From NCBI RefSeq assembly GCF_030815085.1, contig NZ_JAUSWG010000004.1: a stretch of DNA of 64,000 bases; one strand, written 5' to 3'. Both the position numbers and the translations under genes were made by a program. The stretch is from Paraclostridium ghonii (GTDB taxonomy: Bacteria; Bacillota; Clostridia; Peptostreptococcales; Peptostreptococcaceae). The stretch's first letter is position 1, and the number at the start of each line of letters is the position of its first letter. The notes beneath the pieces are model-generated. The model was not told the origin of the DNA and made no database searches. It was given only the letters and a program-made list of their open reading frames with translations. Shown piece after piece: positions 34,480 to 43,400 of the stretch.

Positions 34480-37107
34480 TTATTTGTTATATTTTCTTCT
34501 CAAAATCTCACTAGTTTCCATTGATAATGTAGATAAAGTTGCAAGCCCAAAACAAACTAATAAAATATTTAAATTAAAACTATAAGGAATATTAAATATT
34601 TCTCTCATAAATGGAAGTAAAGTTGACATAAACATAGTCAAACAAATACAAACTGCACCTAGTACATATTTATTACTTGTAAATCCTAATTCAAATATTG
34701 ATTGAGTATTTGATCTTGATGCAAATGTCTGCATTATTCGAGACAATGTAAGTGTTGCAAATGCCATTGCTACTCCTAATTCATCTGAGTATCTAAGACC
34801 TATTAATTGAGCCATTATTGTAACTGCACCAATTATATAACCTCTTGTTAAAACAAATCCTATTGTATCTTTAGTCAATATCTTTTCATCTTTATCTCTT
34901 GGAGGATTATTCATTACACCCTTTTCAGGATTTTCTACCCCTAATGCTATTGCTGGTAGTGAATCTGTTACAAGATTTATAAATAGTAATTGTATTGTAG
35001 TAAATGGATTTGGTAAGCTTGCAATTACCGCAAATAGTATTGCTATTATTCCACCTAAATTTCCTGAGAATAAATACATTATTGATTTTTTAATATTTGT
35101 ATACACTGTTCTACCTACTTCTATTGCATTTACTATAGTTGCAAAGTTATCATCTACTAAAATCATATCAGATGCATCTTTTGCAACTTCTGTTCCACTT
35201 CCCATTCCTATTCCTATGTCTGCTTGTTTTAATGCTGGAGCATCATTTACTCCATCGCCTGTCATTGCACAAACTTTACCTTTCCTTTGCCAAGCTTTTA
35301 CTATTCTTATTTTATTTTCAGGGGAAACTCTCGCATATATCGATATTTTTTCTAATTCTTTATCTAATTCTTCATCACTTAATACATCTAATTCATGCCC
35401 TGTTAAAGCTATATCTCCATTATTAAATAAGCCTATTTCTTTAGCAATTGCTTTTGCTGTTGTTTTATGATCTCCTGTTATCATAACTGTTTTTATTCCT
35501 GATTTTTTAGCATTTTCAATAGCTTCATAAACTTCTTTTCTAGGTGGATCTATCATGGCAGTAAGTCCAATTAAAGTTAAGTTTTCTTCATCATTTGCTG
35601 TTGGAACAAAATCTTCACTATTAACCCTTTTAGTAGCTAGAGCTAAAACTCTTAAAGCCTTTTTTGAAAACTCTTCATTCATACGCTTATATCGATTTAG
35701 TATTCTGTCATTTATTTTAACTACTTCATCTCCTACTAATGCATATTTACATCTACTAAGTATTACATCTGGAGCTCCTTTTGTAAACATTACTACACCT
35801 TCATCTACTTTATGTACAGTTGTCATTCTCTTTCTATCACTATCAAATGGTAATTCACTTATTCTAATATTTTCATTTCTTATTTTCTTATAATCAAAAC
35901 CTTTTTTATTTGCATAATTTATAAGAGCTATTTCCGTAGGATCTCCTATTTCAATCCCTTCACTTGTTACATCTGAATCATTACACAAACTTGAACACAA
36001 TATTATAAATTCTTCTTGTTTTGATAGCATTTTTGCTGCTGCAACTTCCAAGCTATCATTGTATGCTAATACTCTTTCAGGGTTGTATATATATGTATCT
36101 ACAACTGTCATTTTATTCTGAGTTAAGGTTCCTGTTTTATCTGTACATATAACACTTGTTGATCCTAATGTTTCAACCGCTGGTAACTTTCTAACTATAG
36201 CTTGTCTTTTAGCCATAATGTTTGTCCCAACAGCAAGGACAATTGTCACTATAGACGATAATGCTTCTGGTATAGCCGCAACTGCTATAGCTACCGCAAA
36301 CATAAACGAATCAATTAATTTAGCTCCTCTTAAAACATCTATTAAAAATATAAAAGCTGCTAGTATTACTATTCCTACTCCAAGTTTTTTACTAAAATCA
36401 TCTAACTTAATTTGAAGGGGGGTTTGCTTATTTTCTGCATTTTCTAATAAATCTGCAATTTTGCCCATCTCAGTATTCATAGAGGTTTGTGTTACTACAT
36501 ACATGCCTCTTCCATAGACTACCATAGATCCACTAAACACCATATTTTTTTGGTCTCCTAAAGCTGAATCTTTTATTATTACATTATTATGTTTTAACAC
36601 AGGTTCTGCTTCTCCTGTAAGCATTCCTTCTACAACTTTAAGAGTTTGTGATTCTATTACTCTTCCATCTGCTGGTACATAATCTCCAGCTTCTAAAATT
36701 ATTATATCTCCTGGTACTATATCTTTTGAATTAGCTGTAATTTTTTTATTATCTCTTATGACTTTTGCATTTGGAACTGACAATTTTTTTAAACTTTGAA
36801 GTGAACTTTCTGCTTTTTTGGTTTGAACTACGGATAATATTGAATTTAAAATTAATACCGCAAATATAATTGAAGACTCCATTCCTTCTCCTAAAAATAT
36901 TTGTACAAGTGCTGCTATTAATAGAATAATAACTAAGGGATCTTTAAAAGTTTCTAAAAATAATTTCCAAATTGGTACCTTTGCCTTTTCTTTTAATTCA
37001 TTTGGCCCATAATTATTTAATAACTCTTTTGCTTTTGTTGAGCTTAACCCTTTTAAGCTAGAATTTACCTGGCTTAAAGTCTCCTCTACACTTTTCTTAT
37101 AAAACAT
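34480..37107 (-). CDS. P-type cation ATPase, PII (Ca2+/Mn2+) group, paralogue 2
   Basis: An 875-residue pump with the N-terminal actuator (LTGEAEPV), the phosphorylation motif ICTDKTGTLT, MTGDGVNDAPALKQADIGIGMG, and about ten membrane segments. Cation-site residues of the SERCA-like group are visible: IPEAL in segment 4 and INLVTDSLPA in segment 6. It exports Ca2+ or Mn2+. It is roughly 75% identical by eye to the gene upstream. Its leader has a promoter and a terminator hairpin homologous to those of paralogue 1 but no room for the riboswitch aptamer, so it cannot be controlled by Mn2+ in the same way. GGAGGAAG precedes the ATG. Confidence 0.9.
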   Translation of the reverse strand: MFYKKSVEETLSQVNSSLKGLSSTKAKELLNNYGPNELKEKAKVPIWKLFLETFKDPLVIILLIAALVQIFLGEGMESSIIFAVLILNSILSVVQTKKAESSLQSLKKLSVPNAKVIRDNKKITANSKDIVPGDIIILEAGDYVPADGRVIESQTLKVVEGMLTGEAEPVLKHNNVIIKDSALGDQKNMVFSGSMVVYGRGMYVVTQTSMNTEMGKIADLLENAENKQTPLQIKLDDFSKKLGVGIVILAAFIFLIDVLRGAKLIDSFMFAVAIAVAAIPEALSSIVTIVLAVGTNIMAKRQAIVRKLPAVETLGSTSVICTDKTGTLTQNKMTVVDTYIYNPERVLAYNDSLEVAAAKMLSKQEEFIILCSSLCNDSDVTSEGIEIGDPTEIALINYANKKGFDYKKIRNENIRISELPFDSDRKRMTTVHKVDEGVVMFTKGAPDVILSRCKYALVGDEVVKINDRILNRYKRMNEEFSKKALRVLALATKRVNSEDFVPTANDEENLTLIGLTAMIDPPRKEVYEAIENAKKSGIKTVMITGDHKTTAKAIAKEIGLFNNGDIALTGHELDVLSDEELDKELEKISIYARVSPENKIRIVKAWQRKGKVCAMTGDGVNDAPALKQADIGIGMGSGTEVAKDASDMILVDDNFATIVNAIEVGRTVYTNIKKSIMYLFSGNLGGIIAILFAVIASLPNPFTTIQLLFINLVTDSLPAIALGVENPEKGVMNNPPRDKDEKILTKDTIGFVLTRGYIIGAVTIMAQLIGLRYSDELGVAMAFATLTLSRIMQTFASRSNTQSIFELGFTSNKYVLGAVCICLTMFMSTLLPFMREIFNIPYSFNLNILLVCFGLATLSTLSMETSEILRRKYNK

Positions 37108-37164
37108 ATACTTCCTCCACCTACATTAATTTAAATAAAATTAGAAGTTAAACTTACTATCAAA

Positions 37165-37217
37165 CAAAAAAGCCCTTAAGCAAACTTTTACGGTCTTTAA
37201 AATTTACTTAAGGGTCT
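37165..37217 (-). terminator. Leader/intergenic terminator before ATPase paralogue 2
   Basis: CCCTTAAGTAAA and TTTGCTTAAGGG arms followed by CTTTTTTG. The sequence GACCCTTAAGTAAA resembles the GACCTTCAAGTAAA of the riboswitch terminator at 39957-40005. It lies downstream of its own promoter at 37251-37278 and so would stop transcripts of paralogue 2 before the gene, besides ending those of paralogue 1. Confidence 0.8.
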
Positions 37218-37250
37218 TAAATCTCTTTTTTAATATATATTTATATAAAC

Positions 37251-37278
37251 ATTATATACGTTTAATTTATTTTTGCAA
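37251..37278 (-). promoter_or_regulatory. Promoter of ATPase paralogue 2
   Basis: TTGCAA (37278-37273) and TATAAT (37256-37251) with a 16-bp spacer. Sequence and spacing match the promoter of paralogue 1 (40126-40153), including AAATAAA/AAATAA and GTATATAAT. Confidence 0.75.
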
Positions 37279-37307
37279 TATGTTGTTAGAAAAAATAATA
37301 TATGAAT

Positions 37308-39926
37308 TTATTTTCTTTTTATAACTTTACTAGCTTCCATTGATAAGGTTGAAAGTATTGAAAGTCCAAAGCAAGTCATTAAAGTTGTAAAGTTAAAGCT
37401 ACTTGGCATTGTAAATATTTCTCTCATAAACGGTAGTAATGTTAAAGAGAACATTATTAAACAAGAACCTACTGCTCCTAATACATACTTATTACTTTTA
37501 AATCTAATTTCAAATATTGTTTCTGTATTTGATCTTGATGCAAATGTCTGCATTATTCTAGATAATGTAAGAGTTGCAAATGCCATTGAAACGCCTAACT
37601 CTACTGAGTGTTTCATTCCTATAAATTGAGCAATTATAGTAACAATTCCTATTATACATCCTCTAGTTAAAACAAAACCTAAATCATTCTTTGATATAAT
37701 ACTTTCATTTGGATCTCTAGGCAAATCTTTCATAACACCATTTTCAGGTTTTTCAAGGCCTAGTGCTATTGCTGGTAATGAATCTGTTACAAGATTTATA
37801 AATAATAATTGTATTGTAGTAAATGGATTTGGGAAGTTTGCAAATACCGCAAATAATATAGCAATTATCCCACCTAAGTTTCCAGAGAATAAATACATTA
37901 TAGATTTTTTTATATTTGTGTAAACTGTTCTCCCAACTTCTATAGCATTTACTATAGTTGCAAAATTATCATCTACTAAAACCATATCAGATGCATCTTT
38001 TGCAACTTCTGTTCCGCTTCCCATTCCTATTCCTATGTCTGCTTGTTTTAATGCTGGAGCATCATTTACTCCATCTCCTGTCATTGCACAAACTTTACCT
38101 TTTCTTTGCCAAGCTTTTACTATTCTTATTTTATTTTCAGGAGAAACTCTTGCATATACTGATATATTTTCTAATTCTTTATCTAATTGTTCATCACTTA
38201 AAGCATCTAGTTCACTACCAGTAAGAGCCATATCTTTATCTTCAAATATTCCAATATCCATCGCTATTGCTTTTGCAGTTGTTTTGTGATCTCCTGTTAT
38301 CATAACAGTCTTTATTCCAGATTTTCTAGCACTTTCTACAGCTTCATAAACTTCTGCTCTAGGAGGATCTATCATTGCAGTAAGTCCAATTAATGTTAAA
38401 TTACTTTCATCTTCAATGGTTGGTACAAAATTTTCGTCTTCTATCTTTTTAGTTGCAAATGCTAATACTCTTAAAGCTTTATTAGAAAATTCTTCGTTCA
38501 TTTTCTTATATTCCTCAATTATATCCTCACTTGCTTTTACAACTTCATCTCCTACTAATGCATATTTACATCTACTAAATATTACATCTGGAGCTCCTTT
38601 TGTAAACATAACTACTTCATCATCTACTTTATTAATAGTGGTCATAAGTTTTCTATCACTGTCAAATGGCAATTCATTTAATCTAGGATTTAAATTTCTT
38701 ATTTCTTTATAATTAAATCCACTTTTATTAGTGTAGTTCATAAGAGCTATCTCTGTAGGATCTCCTATTTCAATGCCTTCATTTGTTTTATCTGAATCAT
38801 TACAAAGTGATAAGCTTAATATAAGAAAACTATTTTGGTTAGATATATCTTTTGTTGCTGCAGTTTCAAAACATTTATTATTTGCCAGGGCTTTTTCAGG
38901 ATTATAAACAAAATCATCTACAACCGTCATTTTGTTTTGTGTTAATGTTCCAGTTTTATCTGTACATATAACACTTGTTGATCCTAAAGTTTCAACAGCT
39001 GGTAATTTTCTAATTATAGCTTGTTTCTTAGCCATATTATTAGTTCCAACAGCTAAAACTATAGTTACTATAGAAGATAATGCTTCTGGTATAGCTGCGA
39101 CTGCTATAGCTATCGCAAACATAAATGAATTTACTACTTCTCCACCTCTAAAGACTTCTATACCAAATATTAAAGTTGCTAGTATTACTATCCATACCCC
39201 TAATTTTTTACTGAATTTATCCAATTTAATTTGAAGAGGAGTTTGCTTGTTTTCTGCATTTTCTAGTAGATCTGCAATTTTGCCCATTTCAGTATTCATA
39301 GAAGTTTGAGTTACCACATATGTTCCTCTACCATAAACTACCATAGATCCGCTAAAAGCCATATTCTTTTGATCCCCTAATGCTACATCCTCACTTATCA
39401 CTTCTTCATGTTTTAATACAGGCTCTGCTTCTCCTGTAAGCGTACCTTCTACAACTTTTAAGTTTTGAGCTTCTATAATTCTACCATCAGCTGGTACATA
39501 ATCTCCAGCTTCTAAAATAATTATATCTCCGGATACTACATTTCTAGAAGGAACTGTAATCTTTATACTATCTCTTATAATTTTAGCATTTGGAACTGAT
39601 AATTTTTTAAGACTTTCTAGAGATCCCTCTGCTTTTTTAGTTTGAACTACCGATAGTACGGAGTTTAAAATTAATACTGCAAATATTATTCCACACTCTA
39701 CTTCTTCTCCTAAGAAAGCTTGAACCAACGCCGCTATTAATAATATGATAACTAGTGGATCTTTAAAAGTTTCTAAAAATAACTTCAATGTAGGAGTTTT
39801 CTCTTTTTCTTTCAACTCGTTGTATCCATGCTCCAATAGCATGTCATGTGCTTTGTTTGAGCTTAAACCATTTAAACTGGAGTTTAATTGATTTAGTGTT
39901 TCATCTATACTTTTTTTGTAAAACAT
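37308..39926 (-). CDS. P-type cation ATPase, PII (Ca2+/Mn2+) group, paralogue 1
   Basis: An 872-residue pump with the same motifs as paralogue 2: LTGEAEPV, ICTDKTGTLT, TGDGVNDAP, IPEAL in segment 4 and INLVTDSLPA in segment 6. Related proteins (Lactococcus YoaB type) lie downstream of yybP-ykoY riboswitches and export Mn2+, while Listeria LMCA1-type pumps export Ca2+. The complete yybP-ykoY aptamer at 39996-40100 makes Mn2+ export the better guess here. GTGGGGGG precedes the ATG. Confidence 0.9.
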   Translation of the reverse strand: MFYKKSIDETLNQLNSSLNGLSSNKAHDMLLEHGYNELKEKEKTPTLKLFLETFKDPLVIILLIAALVQAFLGEEVECGIIFAVLILNSVLSVVQTKKAEGSLESLKKLSVPNAKIIRDSIKITVPSRNVVSGDIIILEAGDYVPADGRIIEAQNLKVVEGTLTGEAEPVLKHEEVISEDVALGDQKNMAFSGSMVVYGRGTYVVTQTSMNTEMGKIADLLENAENKQTPLQIKLDKFSKKLGVWIVILATLIFGIEVFRGGEVVNSFMFAIAIAVAAIPEALSSIVTIVLAVGTNNMAKKQAIIRKLPAVETLGSTSVICTDKTGTLTQNKMTVVDDFVYNPEKALANNKCFETAATKDISNQNSFLILSLSLCNDSDKTNEGIEIGDPTEIALMNYTNKSGFNYKEIRNLNPRLNELPFDSDRKLMTTINKVDDEVVMFTKGAPDVIFSRCKYALVGDEVVKASEDIIEEYKKMNEEFSNKALRVLAFATKKIEDENFVPTIEDESNLTLIGLTAMIDPPRAEVYEAVESARKSGIKTVMITGDHKTTAKAIAMDIGIFEDKDMALTGSELDALSDEQLDKELENISVYARVSPENKIRIVKAWQRKGKVCAMTGDGVNDAPALKQADIGIGMGSGTEVAKDASDMVLVDDNFATIVNAIEVGRTVYTNIKKSIMYLFSGNLGGIIAILFAVFANFPNPFTTIQLLFINLVTDSLPAIALGLEKPENGVMKDLPRDPNESIISKNDLGFVLTRGCIIGIVTIIAQFIGMKHSVELGVSMAFATLTLSRIMQTFASRSNTETIFEIRFKSNKYVLGAVGSCLIMFSLTLLPFMREIFTMPSSFNFTTLMTCFGLSILSTLSMEASKVIKRK

Positions 39927-39956
39927 AATTTCCCCCCACTTAATTTATTTAAATAA

Positions 39957-40005
39957 TAAAGACCTCCAAGCAAACTTTATTTAAAGTAAAGTTTACTTGA
40001 AGGTC
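39957..40005 (-). terminator. Riboswitch expression-platform terminator
   Basis: AGACCTTCAAGTAAACTTTA pairs with TAAAGTTTGCTTGGAGGTCT, followed by TTATT. The 5' arm contains CCTTCAAG, which is also the 3' strand of the aptamer P1 helix, so aptamer and terminator exclude each other. Confidence 0.85.
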
Positions 40006-40100
40006 TCGCTAACAAGGTTTTATCTTGCTAATCAACCGGGATTTTAATCCGAAATTGACGATTGATTATCGTTTTTTAACGAAAGCTACTCCCCTTCAAG
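39996..40100 (-). promoter_or_regulatory. yybP-ykoY riboswitch (Mn2+-sensing)
   Basis: The minus strand gives P1 as CTTGAAGG (40100-40093) pairing with CCTTCAAG (40003-39996), the conserved GGGGAGTAGC at its 5' side and TTAGCGAGACCTT at its 3' side, with intervening hairpins. These are the hallmark conserved loops of the Mn2+ riboswitch. Because ligand-bound P1 takes a strand from the terminator, Mn2+ should switch the ATPase gene on. The whole gap 39927-40278 is explained by this leader, its promoter and the upstream region of the plus-strand gene. Confidence 0.9.
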
Positions 40101-40125
40101 GAGTACTAAATTATTTATATAAATT

Positions 40126-40153
40126 ATTATATACTTTTATTTTAGTTTTGCAA
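40126..40153 (-). promoter_or_regulatory. Promoter of the riboswitch-ATPase transcript
   Basis: TTGCAA (40153-40148) and TATAAT (40131-40126) with a 16-bp spacer; transcription would start near 40119, about 20 bases before the aptamer. Confidence 0.75.
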
Positions 40154-40278
40154 CATATCCATAATATGTTTTTTAATTTTAACATGACTTTAACATTATA
40201 GTATTATTTGTAACTGTAATAATTTTAATTAACCTACACATAATACTTAATAAATATTTAACCAAGGTAGGTATGCTT

Positions 40279-40827
40279 ATGAATAATAAAAATTTAAAAA
40301 TATTTAAATATTTACTTTATACTATATATATTTTTTCTATAGTTTATTTTTTACTCATTGGAGAATATGGTAAAAGTTTCATTAGCTTTTTATGTTTAAT
40401 TATAGCTTTCATAATTACAAAAACTTACACTAAAAAATTTTATGTAATCGATAAACCATTATATATAGTAGGAAACTTATTCATACTTTTCTCATTTTTA
40501 ATAGGTTCATGCTATGGTATGTACGATATATTTAAACCTTATGATAGTTTCCTGCATTTTTGGTCAGGATTTATAAGCTTAAAAATAGGATGGAATATTT
40601 TAAGATACTATAATACACCCACTCTGATAGATAAATTACTATTTTTTGTAGTTCTATTTTTCTTTTCATTAGGTATATCCGGATTTTGTGAAATAGTAGA
40701 GTACTTACTTGATCAATTATTTAATATGACAACTCAAGCTGGTGGCTTAAAAGATACTATGCAGGATATTATATATGCAATGATCGGCACATCACTGATG
40801 CTTATTTATTACATTAGGAAGAAGTAG
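40279..40827 (+). CDS. DUF2238/YjdF-like integral membrane protein
   Basis: The 182-residue protein has about five or six hydrophobic segments. Conserved-looking polar motifs inside the membrane part, YDSFLHFWSG, EIVEYLLD and GGLKDTMQDIIYAMIG, match the DUF2238 (YjdF) family as I remember it. Function is unknown; the His, Glu and Asp residues inside membrane segments suggest metal or proton handling. Of two in-frame ATGs, 40279 has the better spacing from AAGGTAGG; 40273 is the alternative. It is divergent from the riboswitch-controlled ATPase and convergent with a lipoprotein gene. Confidence 0.75.
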   Translation: MNNKNLKIFKYLLYTIYIFSIVYFLLIGEYGKSFISFLCLIIAFIITKTYTKKFYVIDKPLYIVGNLFILFSFLIGSCYGMYDIFKPYDSFLHFWSGFISLKIGWNILRYYNTPTLIDKLLFFVVLFFFSLGISGFCEIVEYLLDQLFNMTTQAGGLKDTMQDIIYAMIGTSLMLIYYIRKK

Positions 40828-40844
40828 TATTTACTCTTCTTCCT
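40816..40844. terminator. Bidirectional hairpin covering two stop codons
   Basis: AGGAAGAAG (40816-40824) pairs with CTTCTTCCT (near 40836-40844). The stop codons of both converging genes lie inside the hairpin. Confidence 0.55.
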
Positions 40845-41328
40845 TTCCTATATCTGCTTCAAGAATATTATATGATCCTAACCCAGTATTATAATCTATA
40901 AATACAATTTTCCCATCTTCATTTACTTTAATGTTTATATTTTTAGCTTCTATATCATTTATATCTCCGCTCTTTGGTGCAAAACATTTTATATCATCGC
41001 TTATCTGTCCTGGTTTAAGAAGTTTATTTGATGAAATATATGTTGTTTCCTTATCCCCTATTTTAAGTTCAACTCTGATACCTGTTATCGTCAATTCAGA
41101 ATTATTCTTTACTTTTGTTTTTATATATCTTTGACCTATTGAATCGGGTTGAGATATTTCTAAATCAACAAACTCTATATCATTAATTTCTATAGGTGCT
41201 TTTTCTGCATTGTTATTTATACTTACTTTTTTATCTACACTTTGGTTACTGCTATTTGTACATCCTGTTAATAAAAACGTACATAATAAACTAACTACAA
41301 TCATACTTATAGTTCTTTTTTTTTTCAT
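40831..41328 (-). CDS. Secreted lipoprotein (165 aa)
   Basis: MKKKRTISMIVVSLLCTFLLTGCTNSS is a lipoprotein signal peptide with the lipobox LLTGC; Cys at about residue 22 would be lipidated, placing the protein on the outer face of the membrane. The mature part has one beta-rich domain with a FxxLxI...RYIKTKVKNNSELTITGIRVELK pattern that resembles FxLYD/DUF3426-type surface domains. ATG 41328 behind GGAGG is the start; the longer frame to 41403 lacks a ribosome site. Function unknown. Confidence 0.82.
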   Translation of the reverse strand: MKKKRTISMIVVSLLCTFLLTGCTNSSNQSVDKKVSINNNAEKAPIEINDIEFVDLEISQPDSIGQRYIKTKVKNNSELTITGIRVELKIGDKETTYISSNKLLKPGQISDDIKCFAPKSGDINDIEAKNINIKVNEDGKIVFIDYNTGLGSYNILEADIGKEEE

Positions 41329-41431
41329 ATTATTACCTCCATGCATTAATTCATTGATAATATTATACAAAAATGTTATGTCATAATTTGTTACACTTGG
41401 CATTTTTATAAAATTTAAAATTAAGCGTAAA

Positions 41432-41467
41432 AATAGACTATGGATAAAATGCTCTCCATAGTCTATT
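41432..41467 (-). terminator. Terminator of the fructose operon
   Basis: AATAGACTATGG and CCATAGTCTATT arms, 12-base loop, followed on the minus strand by a five-U run. Confidence 0.8.
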
Positions 41468-41501
41468 GTTATACTTTTATGAATTATTATTCTAATTTAT
41501 A

Positions 41502-43397
41502 CTATTTTTCTATAGGTTTTTTTAATACTGCTAGTACTATCATTCCAACTAAAGACCCTGCTATTATCGCTCCTAAGTATGCTATAGGATTTCCTACAAC
41601 TGGTACTACAAATATTCCTCCATGTGGGGCTCTAAGTGTTGCATTAAACATCATACTAAGAGCTCCTGCTGTAGCTGATCCTAAAACACAAGCAGGTATA
41701 ACTTTTAATGGATCTGCTGCTGCAAATGGTATTGCACCTTCTGTTATAAATGATAATCCCATTACATAGTTAACTTTTCCTGACTCTTGTTCTTCTTTTG
41801 TGAATCTATTTTTAAAGAAAGTTGTAGCAAGTGCTATTGCTAGTGGAGGAACCATACCTCCTGCCATAACTGCTGCCATTATTTCATATTGTCCTGATTC
41901 TAATGATGCTACTCCAAATACATAAGCCGCTTTATTTATAGGTCCACCCATATCTATAGCCATCATTCCGCCTAATACTAACCCAAGAATTAGCTTAGAA
42001 CTTGTTCCAAGTCCATTTAATAAGTTAGTTATTCCCATATTTAAAGCTGCTACAGGAGGTATCACTACAAACGTCATTATAATTCCTATTAATAATGTAC
42101 CAAATAAAGGATATAATAATATAGGTTTTATACCATCTAATGAATCTGGCAATACACTAAATACTTTTTTAAGTCCAAGAACTAAATATCCTGCTAAAAA
42201 TCCTGCCAGTAATGCTCCTAAAAATCCTGATTGACCAGTATTTGCAAGTGCTCCTCCAACAAAACCTACAACTAATGCAGGTCTATCAGCTATACTATAA
42301 GCTATATATCCTGCAAGCACAGGTAACATAAATCCAAAAGAAACGCCTCCTATAGATTTTAAAAACGCAGCTACTGGAGTATTTGATCCAAAGTTTGCTG
42401 GATTTATAGAATAATCATCTAGTAAAAATGCTAACGCTATCAATATCCCACCACTTACAACAAATGGTAACATATTAGATACTCCATTCATTAGATGCTT
42501 ATATACCTTTCTAAATGTAGTTTCATTTTCTACTTCTTCTGAAAAATCAACACCTTCTCCATGATTATATAATGGAGCATCTCCATTTACTGCTTTAGTT
42601 ATTAATTCCTCTGCTTTATGAATTCCATTAGCTACCTTAGTTATTATAACCTTTTTACCATTAAATCTCGCCATATCCACTTTTTTATCAGCTGCAACAA
42701 TTATAGTTGTTGCATTTTCGATTTCTTCTTTAGTTAAAATATTTTTAGCTCCTGATGATCCGTTAGTTTCTACTTTTATACTTACTCCCATCTTTTCTGC
42801 TTGCTTATTTAAACTCTCTGCTGCCATAAAAGTGTGTGCTATTCCTGTTGGACATGCAGTAACAGCTAAAACCTTAGGATATTTTGAAGTCTTATTTTCA
42901 TTTTTATCTAAAACTTCTTCTTTTTCTTGTTCTGGGAATTTTTCTTTTTCTTTATAGTCTATTAAATTTAAAAATTCATCTTCATTCTGTGCATTTATTA
43001 GCTTTATTCTAAATTCCTCATCCATAAGTATTGTAGATAGTCTAGATAATACTTCTAAGTGAGTGTTATTTGCACCTTCTGGTGCTGCAATCATGAAAAA
43101 CAAGTGTGATAAGCTACCATCAAAAGATTCATAATCAACACCTTTTTTACAAACAGCTGCTGCTAAACAAGCATTTTTAACTGATTTAGTTTTAGCATGT
43201 GGTATTGCTATTCCTTCTCCAATTCCTGTTGTACTTTGATTTTCACGAGTTATTATAGCTTCTTTATACTCTAATCTATCATTTAAATTCCCACTATTAT
43301 TTACTAAGTCTACTAATTTGTCTATTGCATCTTGTTTATCTTTTGCTTTTAAAGATAAACTTATAGATCTTTTATCTATTAAATCAACTATTCTCAT
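41502..43397 (-). CDS. fruA: PTS fructose-specific EIIABC
   Basis: The 631-residue permease joins EIIA (phospho-His in IAIPHAKT, about residue 63), EIIB (Cys in VTACPTGIAHTFMAAE, about 177) and EIIC (about 295-625, many membrane segments, GGPINKAAYVFG). It imports fructose and yields fructose 1-phosphate for the FruK product of the neighbouring gene, three bases upstream. GGAGATAA precedes the ATG. All phosphorylation residues are present. Confidence 0.93.
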   Translation of the reverse strand: MRIVDLIDKRSISLSLKAKDKQDAIDKLVDLVNNSGNLNDRLEYKEAIITRENQSTTGIGEGIAIPHAKTKSVKNACLAAAVCKKGVDYESFDGSLSHLFFMIAAPEGANNTHLEVLSRLSTILMDEEFRIKLINAQNEDEFLNLIDYKEKEKFPEQEKEEVLDKNENKTSKYPKVLAVTACPTGIAHTFMAAESLNKQAEKMGVSIKVETNGSSGAKNILTKEEIENATTIIVAADKKVDMARFNGKKVIITKVANGIHKAEELITKAVNGDAPLYNHGEGVDFSEEVENETTFRKVYKHLMNGVSNMLPFVVSGGILIALAFLLDDYSINPANFGSNTPVAAFLKSIGGVSFGFMLPVLAGYIAYSIADRPALVVGFVGGALANTGQSGFLGALLAGFLAGYLVLGLKKVFSVLPDSLDGIKPILLYPLFGTLLIGIIMTFVVIPPVAALNMGITNLLNGLGTSSKLILGLVLGGMMAIDMGGPINKAAYVFGVASLESGQYEIMAAVMAGGMVPPLAIALATTFFKNRFTKEEQESGKVNYVMGLSFITEGAIPFAAADPLKVIPACVLGSATAGALSMMFNATLRAPHGGIFVVPVVGNPIAYLGAIIAGSLVGMIVLAVLKKPIEK

Positions 43398-43400
43398 AAT

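Noticed and set aside
34585..39234. Several parallel plus-strand open frames opposite both ATPase genes
   Set aside because: They recur at matching places because the two genes are paralogous; they lack ribosome sites and are antisense shadows.
41420..41432. TTAAGCGTAAAAA shared with 31146-31158
   Set aside because: Only 13 bases and without the rest of the dispersed repeat.
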